Below the pieces are notes generated by a model, which was not told the origin of the DNA, ran no database searches, and saw only the letters and a program-made list of their open reading frames with translations. A stretch of 64,000 bases of DNA from JANXAZ01 sp964504655. Its GTDB lineage: Bacteria; Pseudomonadota; Alphaproteobacteria; Geminicoccales; Geminicoccaceae. This document shows positions 49,738 through 57,916 of the stretch, piece by piece; the first letter of the stretch is position 1, and each line of letters starts with the position of its first letter. The translations under genes were made by a program, and so were the position numbers. The stretch spans positions 10,881-74,880 of the forward strand of contig CAZDFD010000009.1 of NCBI GenBank assembly GCA_964504655.1, read 5' to 3'.

Positions 49738-50945
49738 TCTACGACAGCTTCTTCCGGACCGAGCTCGACGGCCTGCGCAGGGAGGGACGCTACCGGGTGT
49801 TCGCCGACCTCGAGCGGCACGCCGGCGACTTCCCGCACGCCACACTGCACCGCGACGGGCGGCGGCGGCTGGTCACCGTCTGGTGCTCGAACGACTATCT
49901 GGGCATGGGCCAGCACCCGGCGGTGCTCGAGGCCATGCACGAGGCGCTCGACCATTGCGGCGCCGGCGCCGGCGGCACCCGCAACATCGCCGGCACGAGC
50001 CATCTGCACGTCCGCCTCGAGCGCGAGCTCGCCGACCTGCACGGCAAGGAGGCGGCGCTCCTGTTCACCTCGGGCTACGTGTCGAACTGGGCGAGCCTCT
50101 CGACCCTGGCGGCGCGGCTGCCGGGCTGCGTCGTGCTCTCCGATGCCGGCAACCACGCCTCGATGATCGAGGGGATCCGCCATTCGCGGACCGAGTGCCG
50201 GATCTTCGCGCACAACGACCCCGAGGACCTCGCCCGCCGGCTCGCCGATCTCGACCCCGAGCGGCCCAAGATCGTGGCGTTCGAATCGGTCTACTCGATG
50301 GACGGCGACATCGCGCCGATCGCCGAGCTGTGCGACGTGGCCGAGGCGCACGGTGCGCTCACCTATCTGGACGAGGTCCACGCCGTGGGCCTCTACGGGC
50401 CCCGCGGCGGCGGGGTCGCCGAGCGCGACGGAGTGATGCACCGGCTCGACGTGATCGAGGGCACGCTCGGCAAGGCCTTCGGCGTGATGGGCGGCTACAT
50501 CACGGGCTCGGCGGCACTCGTCGACTTCGTGCGCAGCTTCGCCTCGGGCTTCATCTTCACGACCGCCCTGCCGCCGGCCCTGGCGGCAGGGGCGCTCGCC
50601 GCGATCCGCCACCTCAAGACCAGCGAGCGGGAGCGCCGGCTGCAGCGCGAGCGGGTGGCCCTCCTGCGCCGCCGGCTCGACGAGGCCGGCATCCCGCACA
50701 AGGCCAACCCGAGCCACATCGTGCCGGTGATGGTCGGTGACCCGGATCGCTGCAAGGCGATCAGCGACCTCCTGCTCGAGCGCCACGCGATCTACGTGCA
50801 GCCGATCAACTACCCGACCGTGCCCCGCGGCACCGAGCGGCTGCGCATCACCCCGAGCCCGCTCCATACCGAGGCCGAGGTCGAGCAGCTCGTGCGCGCG
50901 CTCGCCGAGGTCTGGGCAGCCACCGGCCTGCGTCGCGCGGCCTGA
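49734..50945 (+). CDS. hemA: 5-aminolevulinate synthase
   Basis: A 403-residue PLP enzyme that condenses glycine and succinyl-CoA, the entry to heme and bacteriochlorophyll. Features are VWCSNDYLGMGQHP, GAGAGGTRNIAGTSHLHVRLE, YLDEVHAVGLYGPRGGG and the PLP lysine in EGTLGKAFGVMGGYI. It ends the bchF superoperon (ATGA overlap with puhE), tying precursor supply to pigment demand. A housekeeping hemA may exist elsewhere. Confidence 0.96.
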   Translation: MIYDSFFRTELDGLRREGRYRVFADLERHAGDFPHATLHRDGRRRLVTVWCSNDYLGMGQHPAVLEAMHEALDHCGAGAGGTRNIAGTSHLHVRLERELADLHGKEAALLFTSGYVSNWASLSTLAARLPGCVVLSDAGNHASMIEGIRHSRTECRIFAHNDPEDLARRLADLDPERPKIVAFESVYSMDGDIAPIAELCDVAEAHGALTYLDEVHAVGLYGPRGGGVAERDGVMHRLDVIEGTLGKAFGVMGGYITGSAALVDFVRSFASGFIFTTALPPALAAGALAAIRHLKTSERERRLQRERVALLRRRLDEAGIPHKANPSHIVPVMVGDPDRCKAISDLLLERHAIYVQPINYPTVPRGTERLRITPSPLHTEAEVEQLVRALAEVWAATGLRRAA

Positions 50946-50993
50946 GGTGCCACGGCCGCGGTCGAGCCGGGGCGGCCCGGTTGCGAAGGCGGC

Positions 50994-52037
50994 TCAGGGG
51001 CGGGTGCCGCCGAGCGCCTCGAGATCGCGCCGCTCGAGCCGGGCCACGAGCTCGAGCACCCAAACGAGGCCACGCGCCTCGGGCTCGGCCGGCGGCGGCG
51101 CCGCGGCCGCCGCCTCGACCAGGAAGGCGGTCTCGGGCAGCGGCGGCGCCGGGTCGGCCGACCGGCCGGCGAGCGCCGCGCCGAGCGCCCAGGGCAGAAG
51201 CGCCAGCTTGCGAGCGGCCGGCACCACCGTCCGCCGCTGCACCGGATCGAGCCCCGCGCGCAGCAGCCTGCGCCCGATCTCGGCATAGAGCAGCCGGGCC
51301 AGGTGGACGGCCGGCCGGCATGCGGCCGGCAGGCCCGGGACGCCCGCCGCGGCCCGCGCATAGAGCAGCTCGGCCTGCGCGAGCAGGCGGGTCACGACAG
51401 CCGCCAGCGGCGGGCTCCAGGCCGGCCGGGCGAGGAACGCCTCGGGCTCGACGCCCGCCTCCTCGAGCCAGGCGAGCGGCAGGTAGAGCCGGCCGGCCCG
51501 CGCGTCCTCGCCGACGTCGCGGGCGATGTTGGTGAGCTGCATGGCGACCCCGAGATCGCAGGCCCGCGCCAGCACCTTCGGGCAGCGCACCCCCATGAGC
51601 ACCGTCGTCATGCAGCCGACCACGCCCGCGACCCGGGCGGCGTAGGCGCGCAGGGCCGGCAGATCCCGGTAGCGTCGGCCCTCGAGATCCCAGGCGAAGC
51701 CCTCGAGCAGCGCCTCGGGGAGCGCCCGCGGCAGGCCGAGCCCGTGCGCCAGGTCGGCCATCGCCCGGTCGACCGGATGCGGGCCCGGGCGGCCGGCATA
51801 GGCCGCCGCGAGCCGGGTGCGCAGACGGTCGAGCCCGCCGGCCGGGTCGGGGTCGCAGTCGACCAGGTCGTCGGCCACCCGGCAGAAGGCGTAGAGCGCC
51901 TGGGTGGGCAGCCTGACCCGCCCGGGCAGGAGCAGCGAGGCGGCGTGGAAGCTGCGCGAGCCCTGCGCCAGGAGCGCCCGGCAGGTGGCGAGGTCGGCCG
52001 GGCTCGCGAAGCCGGCTTCAGGCCAGGGCGGCGGCAT
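50994..52037 (-). CDS. crtB: Phytoene synthase
   Basis: A 347-residue squalene/phytoene synthase-type enzyme that joins two geranylgeranyl diphosphates. The Asp-rich motifs are YAFCRVADDLVDCD and QLTNIARDVGEDARAGRLYLP, with FAWDLEGRRYRDL between them. The start at 52037 overlaps the crtI stop by 20 nt. It is convergent with hemA with a 48-nt spacer and no obvious terminator. Confidence 0.95.
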   Translation of the reverse strand: MPPPWPEAGFASPADLATCRALLAQGSRSFHAASLLLPGRVRLPTQALYAFCRVADDLVDCDPDPAGGLDRLRTRLAAAYAGRPGPHPVDRAMADLAHGLGLPRALPEALLEGFAWDLEGRRYRDLPALRAYAARVAGVVGCMTTVLMGVRCPKVLARACDLGVAMQLTNIARDVGEDARAGRLYLPLAWLEEAGVEPEAFLARPAWSPPLAAVVTRLLAQAELLYARAAAGVPGLPAACRPAVHLARLLYAEIGRRLLRAGLDPVQRRTVVPAARKLALLPWALGAALAGRSADPAPPLPETAFLVEAAAAAPPPAEPEARGLVWVLELVARLERRDLEALGGTRP

Positions 52038-53508
52038 CGGGCACCAGCCGGTCGAGCACCCGGGCCGAGCTCAGCACGCCCGGCAGGCCGGCACCCGGGT
52101 GGGTGCCGGCGCCGACGAGATAGAGGCCGTCCACCTCCTCGCTGCGGTTGTGCGGGCGGAACCAAGCGCTCTGGGTGAAGATCGGCTCGAGGCCGAAGGC
52201 GGCGCCCCGGTAGGAGCCGAGACGGTCCTGGAAGTCCTGCGGCGTCAGGATCCGCGAGGTCACCACGGCCTCCTCGAGGCCGGGCAGGAGCGTGCCGTCG
52301 AGGAACCGGGCGATCCTGCGGCGGTAGGGCTCGGCCTCGCGCGCCCAGTCGATCCCGGCCTCGAGGTGCGGGACCGGCGAGAGCACGTAGAAGGCGTCCA
52401 TCCCGGGCGGGGCGAGCGCGGGGTCGGTCGCCGTCGGCCGGTGCAGGTAGAGGCTGAAGTCGGCGGCCAGCCGCCTGTGGCGGAAGATGTCGTCGAGCAG
52501 CTCGCGGTAGCGGGGCCCGAGGAGGATCGTGTGGTGCGGCACCTCGGGCCAGCGGCGCCGGGTGCCGAAGTACCAGAGAAAGAGGCTCATCGAGGAGCGC
52601 GCCCGGGCCAGCCTGCGGTCGGTCCAGCGGCGGCGGGCGAGCCCCGGCAGCAGGCGCAGATAGGTGGTGGCCGAATCGGCGTTGGAGACGACGATGTCGG
52701 CGGTCACGGTCTCGCCGGAGGCGAGCCGGACGCCCCTGGCCCGGCGACCCTCGAGCAGGATCGACTCGACCTCGGCACCGCAGCGCAGCTCGCCGCCCAG
52801 GCGGTCCACCAGCCGGGCCAGACCGGCGACCAGGCTGCCGGTGCCGCCTTTGGCGAAGTGCACGCCCCAGTTGCGCTCGAGGAACGAGATCAGGGCGTAG
52901 ATCGCCGTCGTGGTGAACGGGTTGCCGCCGATCAGGAGCGGATGGAAGCTCAAGGCGACGCGCAGCCGCGGGTCGCGCACGTGCCGCGCCACGAGGCCGT
53001 GCACGCTGCGCCAGCCCTCGAGCCGGAGGAGGTCGGGAACGATCCCGAGCATGGCGGAGAGCCGGTCGAACGGCAGATGCGCGAGCTGCTCGAAGCCGAT
53101 CCGGCAGATCGCCTCGCTCTTCGCCATGAACCGCTCGTAGCCGGCGACGTCCGCGGGCGCGAGCCGTGCCACCTCGGCGCGCATCCGGGCGGGATCGGCC
53201 GAGCAGTCGAAGGTCGTGCCGTCGGCGAAGCGGAGCCGGTAGAAGGGATCGAGCGCCACGAGCTCGACCTCCTCGGCGAGCCGCGCCCCGGCCCGGGCCC
53301 AGAGCTCCTCGAGGAGGAAGGGGGCGGTGACGATGGTCGGGCCGGCATCGAAGGTGAAGCCGTCCTGGCGGAACACGTAGGCCCGCCCGCCCGGGGCGTC
53401 GAGCCGCTCGAGGACGGTCACCGCATAGCCGCGCGCGAGCAGTCGGACGGCGGCGGCGAGCCCGCCGAAGCCGGCGCCGATCACCACCGCGCGCGGCCGC
53501 CGTCTCAT
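52018..53508 (-). CDS. crtI: Phytoene desaturase
   Basis: A 496-residue FAD-dependent desaturase that converts phytoene to neurosporene or lycopene. The N-terminal motif is AVVIGAGFGGLAAAVRLLARGYAVTVLERLDAPGGRAYVF, followed by GFTFDAGPTIVTAPFLLEELW; the C-terminal signature is GLYLVGAGTHPGAGLPGVLSSARVLDRLV. It overlaps bchO at the start (ATGA) and crtB at the end. Confidence 0.96.
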   Translation of the reverse strand: MRRRPRAVVIGAGFGGLAAAVRLLARGYAVTVLERLDAPGGRAYVFRQDGFTFDAGPTIVTAPFLLEELWARAGARLAEEVELVALDPFYRLRFADGTTFDCSADPARMRAEVARLAPADVAGYERFMAKSEAICRIGFEQLAHLPFDRLSAMLGIVPDLLRLEGWRSVHGLVARHVRDPRLRVALSFHPLLIGGNPFTTTAIYALISFLERNWGVHFAKGGTGSLVAGLARLVDRLGGELRCGAEVESILLEGRRARGVRLASGETVTADIVVSNADSATTYLRLLPGLARRRWTDRRLARARSSMSLFLWYFGTRRRWPEVPHHTILLGPRYRELLDDIFRHRRLAADFSLYLHRPTATDPALAPPGMDAFYVLSPVPHLEAGIDWAREAEPYRRRIARFLDGTLLPGLEEAVVTSRILTPQDFQDRLGSYRGAAFGLEPIFTQSAWFRPHNRSEEVDGLYLVGAGTHPGAGLPGVLSSARVLDRLVPDAAALA

Positions 53509-54464
53509 GCCGCGCGCAGCCCCTCGCCGCGGACCCGCTCGAGGATCGAGGCCGCCACCACTCCCGGTCGCTCCTCGTGGGCGAGGTGGCCGAGCCCGGG
53601 CAGGTAGACGAGCTCGGCCGCCGGCAGCAGGGCCTTGACCCGGCGCGCCGTGGCCGGTGGCACGGTCCGGTCGTTGCGGCCGACGAGCAGGCGGAGCGGG
53701 ACGGCGAGGCCGGGCAGATCGCGGGCGAGCGCCGCGAGGTCCCAGCCCGCCATCATGGCGAGGGCGCCCTGGACATGGCCGGGCCGGCGGGCGAGCCGGC
53801 GGTACAGCTCGACGCTCTCGGGATCGAGCCGCGAGCCGGTGTCGCGCAGGAGGTTGGCGACCATCGCCGGATCGCGCGCCGCGTGCCGGGCGAACAGCCG
53901 GGCGACCAGCGGGCTCGCCGCGGCGAGCCGCGCCAGGGGCGAGAAGACCAGCCCGGCGAGCCCCTCGAGCGGCAGGAGGGCGCCGTTGAGGGCCACGAGG
54001 AGCGCGGGTGCCAGGCGTCCGTCGAGGACCATCCGCGCCAGGATCGCGGCCCCGGCCGAGTGGCCGACGGCGAGCACGGGCGCGGCGTCGAGCCCGGCGA
54101 GGAGGCCTTCGAGCGCCTCGGCCATGCCGGGAAGGGTCGTTCGGCCGGCCGCCAGCGGCGCGCTGAAGCCGTGGCCCGGCAGGTCCGGGACCAGCACCCG
54201 GAACCGCCTGGCCAGCAGCGGCACGAGGCCGCGGAAGGAGTGGCCCGAGGCCCCCGTGCCGTGGACCAGGAGCGCCACGGGGCGGCGGTCCCGCCGCCCG
54301 CCCCCGCGCCGTGCCCGGCTCGCCGGCGCGTGGTCCTGGACGTGCCAGCGGAGGCCGCCGGCCTCGAGGAAGCGGCTCGCCTCCCGGCCGGGCCAGCCCT
54401 GCCCGTCGACCGCCCAGTCGGGTCGGTCGGTCCCGGCCGGCCCGGTCCCGGCCGGCTCGGTCAT
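53505..54464 (-). CDS. bchO: Mg-chelatase-associated alpha/beta hydrolase
   Basis: A 319-residue alpha/beta hydrolase of the BchO type, genetically tied to Mg chelatase but with no settled substrate. The oxyanion region is LLVHGTGASGHSFRGLVPLL; the nucleophile elbow is AVGHSAGAAIL (Ser), the acid lies near LVGRNDRTVPP and the His in LPGLGHLAHEERPG. The ATG at 54464 lies 10 nt before a gap of unknown length, so the upstream bchD end is not seen. The first 15 codons are repeat-like (TEPAGTGPAGT). Confidence 0.92.
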   Translation of the reverse strand: MTEPAGTGPAGTDRPDWAVDGQGWPGREASRFLEAGGLRWHVQDHAPASRARRGGGRRDRRPVALLVHGTGASGHSFRGLVPLLARRFRVLVPDLPGHGFSAPLAAGRTTLPGMAEALEGLLAGLDAAPVLAVGHSAGAAILARMVLDGRLAPALLVALNGALLPLEGLAGLVFSPLARLAAASPLVARLFARHAARDPAMVANLLRDTGSRLDPESVELYRRLARRPGHVQGALAMMAGWDLAALARDLPGLAVPLRLLVGRNDRTVPPATARRVKALLPAAELVYLPGLGHLAHEERPGVVAASILERVRGEGLRAA

Positions 54465-54473
54465 GGCCGGCTC

Positions 54474-54573
54474 NNNNNNNNNNNNNNNNNNNNNNNNNNN
54501 NNNNNNNNNNNNNNNNNNNNNNNNNNNNNNNNNNNNNNNNNNNNNNNNNNNNNNNNNNNNNNNNNNNNNNNNN
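54474..54573. other. Assembly gap (100 N) within bchD
   Basis: Exactly 100 N, a conventional placeholder for unknown length. It is flanked by short GC-rich repeats on both sides and replaces the 3' half of bchD. Confidence 0.95.
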
Positions 54574-55451
54574 TCGGGTGCCGGTGGCTCGGGTGCCGGT
54601 GGCTCGGGCTCGGCCGGCACCGGCATGCAGGTGGCGCGCGGTGCCAGCACCAGCCGGGCCGCGACCGCCGCATCGTCGGTCGCGACGGTGTCGCGGCCGG
54701 CGAGCGCGGCGAGGCCGCGGGCGGCGGCGAGCGCCAGGAGGGGCGCGCGCAGTGAATCGATGCCGAGGGCCTGGGCGGCGCCGGCGAGCCCCTCGACGAG
54801 CGCCTCGGGAGCCTCGATCCGCGCGAGCCGGGGCCGCGCCGCGGCGATCTCGGCGGCAGCCCCGGGCGGATCGGGCGGGTCGCCGAGGTCGGGACCATCG
54901 AGCCGGAGGTGGAAGGCGAGTCGGTCGGCGAGCGCCGGGTCGACCCCCTCCTCGGGCGCGATCCCCTCGTCGAGGGCGAGGAGCGCGAGGCGGCTCGGGA
55001 GGGTCGTGTCGAGACCGTCGCGGGCGAGGTGGACCTCACCCCGGTCGAGCGTGGCGGCGAGCCGGGCCACGAGCCCGGGAGCCGCGCGCTCGGCCATGGC
55101 GAGGATCAGCACTCCCCCGTGCGCCTCGGCCAGGATCCCGCGCTCGAGCACCGGCCGGCCGGCGCGCAGGCTCGCCGCGAGGTCGAGCCCGCCCAGGAGC
55201 CGGTCGTCCTCGATCTGCGGCGCCACCCGGCGGACCGGCGCGGCCGTCGGCAGGAGGTCGCGCAGGCGGGCGAGCCAGGCCTCGCGTCCGGGCCCGGGCG
55301 GGCCGCGCAGCACGGCGCCGCCCAGCCGCTCCGGGTCGAGTGCGAGGAGGCGGGCGGCGAGCCGGGCGTCGTGGCCGGGATCGGGGGCGGCGGGATCGGG
55401 GGGCGGCGGCCCTGCAGCCGGCGCGGCCGGGCTCGGGACCGTCGTGCGCAT
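54574..55451 (-). CDS. bchD: Magnesium chelatase subunit D, N-terminal AAA+ part; 3' end in gap
   Basis: About 292 residues of BchD are visible: a degenerate AAA+ domain (GGAVLRGPPGPGREAWLARL, DLAASLRAGRPVLERGILAEAHGGVLILAM, LALDEGIAPEEGVDPALADRLAFHLRLD). It is followed by the start of the Pro/Glu-rich linker (PAEPEPPAPEPPAP). The C-terminal von Willebrand A domain with its MIDAS motif is absent and must lie in the N gap, whose true length is then about 0.8-1 kb rather than 100 nt. The start at 55451 overlaps the bchI stop by 1 nt. Confidence 0.93.
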
Positions 55452-56476
55452 CAGCCGAGGACCTCGCCGACCGCCCGCTCGATCCGCGCCGTCGAGCCGG
55501 TTTCGTCCAGAGGGTCGCGGCGCAGCCGATGGCGCAGCGCCATGGGCGCCACCCGGCGGAGCTGGTCGGTCGAGGGGGCCTCGCCGCCGTCGAGCGCGGC
55601 GAGCGCCCGCGCGGCGCGCACCAGCGTGAGCTCGCCGCGGAGCCCGTCGGTGCCGAGCGCCAGGCAGAGCCGGGCCGCCTGCTCGAGCAGCGACCGATCG
55701 GCATCCAGGCTCGGGAGCCGCGTGCGGGCGTCGCGGATGCGCCGGCGCAGCGCCGCGGTCGGCCGCCGCCAGGCGGCGAGGAAGGCCTCGGGGTCGCGCT
55801 CGAAGGCGTCGCGGCGGCGGATCACCTCGATCCGGGTCGGCAGGTCGCGCGGCGTGCGCACCTCGACCGCCAGACCGAAGCGGTCGAGCAGCTGGGGCCG
55901 CAGCTCGCCCTCCTCGGGGTTGCCCGAGCCGACCAGCACGAAGCGCGCCGGATGGCGGATCGAGAGCCCTTCCCGCTCGACCAGGCTCTCGCCCGAGGCG
56001 GCGACGTCGAGGAGCAGGTCGACCAGATGGTCCTCGAGCAGGTTGACCTCGTCGATGTAGAGGAAGCCGCGGTTGGCGCGGGCCAGGAGGCCCGGCTCGA
56101 ACGCCTTCTCGCCGTGCACGAGCGCCCGCTCGAGGTCGAGCGCACCCACCACCCGGTCCTCGGTGGCACCGAGCGGCAGGTCGACCACCGGCACCGGCAC
56201 CGTCCGGACCCGCCCCGGGCCGGCGGTGGCGCGCGCCGGGCAGCCGGCCACGCAGGCGCCGGGCGCCTTGCCCGGATCGCAGTTGTAGGGACAGCCCTCG
56301 ACCACCTCGATCGGCGGCAGGAGCTCGGCGAGCGCGCGGATCGCGGTCGACTTGCCGGTGCCGCGCTCGCCGAGCGCCAACACCCCGCCGATCCCGGGAT
56401 CGACCGCGGCGATCAGCAACGCCGTGCGCATCTCGTCCTGGCCGACGAGCGCGGCGAAGGGAAAGCCGTGGCGCAT
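55451..56476 (-). CDS. bchI: Magnesium chelatase ATPase subunit I
   Basis: A 341-residue AAA+ ATPase of the chelatase motor. It has FPFAALVGQDEMRTALLIAAVDPGIGGVL, Walker A GERGTGKSTAI, the loop GATEDRVVGALDLERAL, Walker B GFLYIDEVNLLEDHLVDLLLD and GSGNPEEGELRPQLLDRFGL. The conserved Cys-rich insert EGCPYNCDPGKAPGACVAGC is present. I chose the ATG at 56476, which matches the family N-terminus; no clear ribosome binding site is seen. A 77-residue ORF precedes it by 41 nt. Confidence 0.96.
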   Translation of the reverse strand: MRHGFPFAALVGQDEMRTALLIAAVDPGIGGVLALGERGTGKSTAIRALAELLPPIEVVEGCPYNCDPGKAPGACVAGCPARATAGPGRVRTVPVPVVDLPLGATEDRVVGALDLERALVHGEKAFEPGLLARANRGFLYIDEVNLLEDHLVDLLLDVAASGESLVEREGLSIRHPARFVLVGSGNPEEGELRPQLLDRFGLAVEVRTPRDLPTRIEVIRRRDAFERDPEAFLAAWRRPTAALRRRIRDARTRLPSLDADRSLLEQAARLCLALGTDGLRGELTLVRAARALAALDGGEAPSTDQLRRVAPMALRHRLRRDPLDETGSTARIERAVGEVLG

Positions 56477-56517
56477 CGGCGACGCCGGTGGGCCGGCCCG
56501 GGAGCGGGGGGTGCCGG

Positions 56518-56751
56518 TCAGTCGCGGGCCACCATGCCCTCGGCCTCGAGCCACTGGGTGAAGTCGATCACCAGGGCGGCCAGCAGGCCGAGCACGTAGA
56601 CGCCGAGGCCGGCGCCCGGGCTCGCCAGGCCGGCCACGATCGTGGCCAGGGCCACGAGCACCCAGACCGTCGCCGGGACGGTCATCTGGCCGGCCGGCAG
56701 GCGAACCTTGCCGAGCGGCTCCGCGGGGAGATTCCTGCCGTCCCAGGTCAT
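56518..56751 (-). CDS. Small two-helix membrane protein upstream of bchI (unknown function)
   Basis: A 77-residue protein, MTWDGRNLPAEPLGKVRLPAG onwards, with two probable membrane segments (VPATVWVLVALATIVAGLA and GLGVYVLGLLAALVIDFT) and the end QWLEAEGMVARD. I do not recognise it. Its ATG has GGGAGG upstream, and bchI starts 41 nt after its stop, so it seems to lead the bchI-bchD-bchO-crtI-crtB operon. Confidence 0.7.
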   Translation of the reverse strand: MTWDGRNLPAEPLGKVRLPAGQMTVPATVWVLVALATIVAGLASPGAGLGVYVLGLLAALVIDFTQWLEAEGMVARD

Positions 56752-56777
56752 CCGTCAGCCTCCCTTGACTGGCCGTA

Positions 56778-56795
56778 CGTCCATGCACCTAGACA
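56778..56795. promoter_or_regulatory. Candidate PpsR-like box upstream of the bchI operon
   Basis: CGTCCATGCACCTAGACA matches TGT-N12-ACA with one mismatch. It lies 27 nt upstream of the small ORF that leads the bchI operon, and about 70 nt upstream of the divergent small ORF at 56867. No strong -10/-35 pair accompanies it. Confidence 0.4.
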
Positions 56796-56824
56796 AAGCC
56801 TGCCGAGCCGTCCACTGCGACCCA

Positions 56825-57916
56825 TCATCCGCTCCGTGATCCTGCGCGCAAGGAGGCGATCGCTCCATGGGCTCCGGCACCATCGTGCTGCTCGAGGGGA
56901 TCCTGGTGCTCGGTGGGGTGCTGGCCTTCGCCCTCTGGCAGCTCCGCTCGGTGCGGCGTGGGGCCGGCCCGCCGCGGCATCCGGAAGGGCAAGAGGAGCT
57001 GCACCCAGCGCCGCGCGAAGCGGTCGAGCGAGAGGGTCTCGTGGACGGCCGGGAGGTCGCGGCCCAGGAGTCGGGTGGCGAGCAGCGCGCGGGCGTAGAA
57101 GGGCGCGTCCTCGAGCCGGCGCAGGATCCGCACCGCGGCGCCGGGATCGGCGCGGGTGGCGCGGGCGAGCCCCCACCCGGAGCGCGCTAGGGCGACGCGC
57201 GGCGGCGGCGCGATCGGCTCGAGCCGGCCGTCGGCGGTGGCGCGCAGGGCGAGCGCGAGGGCGCCGCCGTCGCGGCGAGCGCCCTCGTAGAGGATCGCCG
57301 CCTCGCGGCCGTCGCCGGCGCGCGACCAGTCCCAGCCCGAAAAGGCGTGCTCGAGCGGGCCGCTGCCCTCGTTGGCGTCCAGATAGCCGTGCCCGGTGAA
57401 GCGCAGCGCCGGCGTCTCGAGCTCCACCTCGACCCGGGCGAGCGGCGCGATCGGCCACCAGCGATGGGCGCCGTCCGGGGTGAGCGGGAACACCCGGCCG
57501 GGCAGGGCGGTCGGCCACAGCCGCAGCCTGCCCCGGATCCGCCCGGGCCAGGGCACGGTCCACTCGGCGAACCGCAGGACCAGGGCGTCGCCTTCCCAGC
57601 CGATCCGGCTCGGGCCGATCCGCCAGGTCAGGGCGCTGCGGGCGACCGCCGCCGCCCCCCGCTCGGTCATCGCCCAGCGCTTCCGGGGCCAGCGCGTCCG
57701 ACCCGCCCCGTAGAGCGCCAGGTTGAGCGCGCAGTGCTCCTCGGGCGGCGCTTCGCCGCGCCGCCGGGCGCGGGCGTAGTAGGGCGAGAAGACCGAGCCC
57801 AGGAAGGCGATCGCGACGAGCCCCTGGCGGCCGTCCGGGCTCAGCGCGTCGAGGTACCACCAGCGGTAGCCGCCGGCGGCGAGCGGCGCGTCGAAGCGAG
57901 GTCCTCGAGCAGGCAG
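56825..57916 (-). CDS. crtC: Carotenoid 1,2-hydratase CrtC, with abnormal boundaries at both ends
   Basis: CrtC hydrates the psi end of neurosporene or lycopene in the spirilloxanthin/spheroidene pathway. The conserved body runs from RFDAPLAAGGYRWWYLDALSPDGRQGL through FLGSVFSPYYARARRRG, HCALNLALYG, FTGHGYLDANEGSGPLEHAFSGWDWSR to LSLDRFARRWVQLLLPFRMPRR (ends near 56969). No ATG, GTG or TTG occurs in this frame within about 90 codons before the conserved start; only CTG 57916 is close. The frame has no stop at the conserved end and runs 48 codons on, antisense to a small ORF. crtD overlaps its 5' end in another frame. Confidence 0.85.
   Translation of the reverse strand: MPARGPRFDAPLAAGGYRWWYLDALSPDGRQGLVAIAFLGSVFSPYYARARRRGEAPPEEHCALNLALYGAGRTRWPRKRWAMTERGAAAVARSALTWRIGPSRIGWEGDALVLRFAEWTVPWPGRIRGRLRLWPTALPGRVFPLTPDGAHRWWPIAPLARVEVELETPALRFTGHGYLDANEGSGPLEHAFSGWDWSRAGDGREAAILYEGARRDGGALALALRATADGRLEPIAPPPRVALARSGWGLARATRADPGAAVRILRRLEDAPFYARALLATRLLGRDLPAVHETLSLDRFARRWVQLLLPFRMPRRAGPTPHRAELPEGEGQHPTEHQDPLEQHDGAGAHGAIASLRAGSRSG
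56867..57190 (+). CDS. Small single-helix membrane ORF running into crtC (possibly truncated)
   Basis: The first 35 codons look genuine: AAGGAGG lies 10 nt before the ATG, and MGSGTIVLLEGILVLGGVLAFALWQLRSVRR is one membrane helix with a basic end. After about residue 36 the frame is simply antisense to the conserved end of crtC and has antisense-like composition. The natural stop has probably been lost. The protein family is not known to me; the real product may be only 35-60 residues. Confidence 0.45.
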   Translation: MGSGTIVLLEGILVLGGVLAFALWQLRSVRRGAGPPRHPEGQEELHPAPREAVEREGLVDGREVAAQESGGEQRAGVEGRVLEPAQDPHRGAGIGAGGAGEPPPGAR

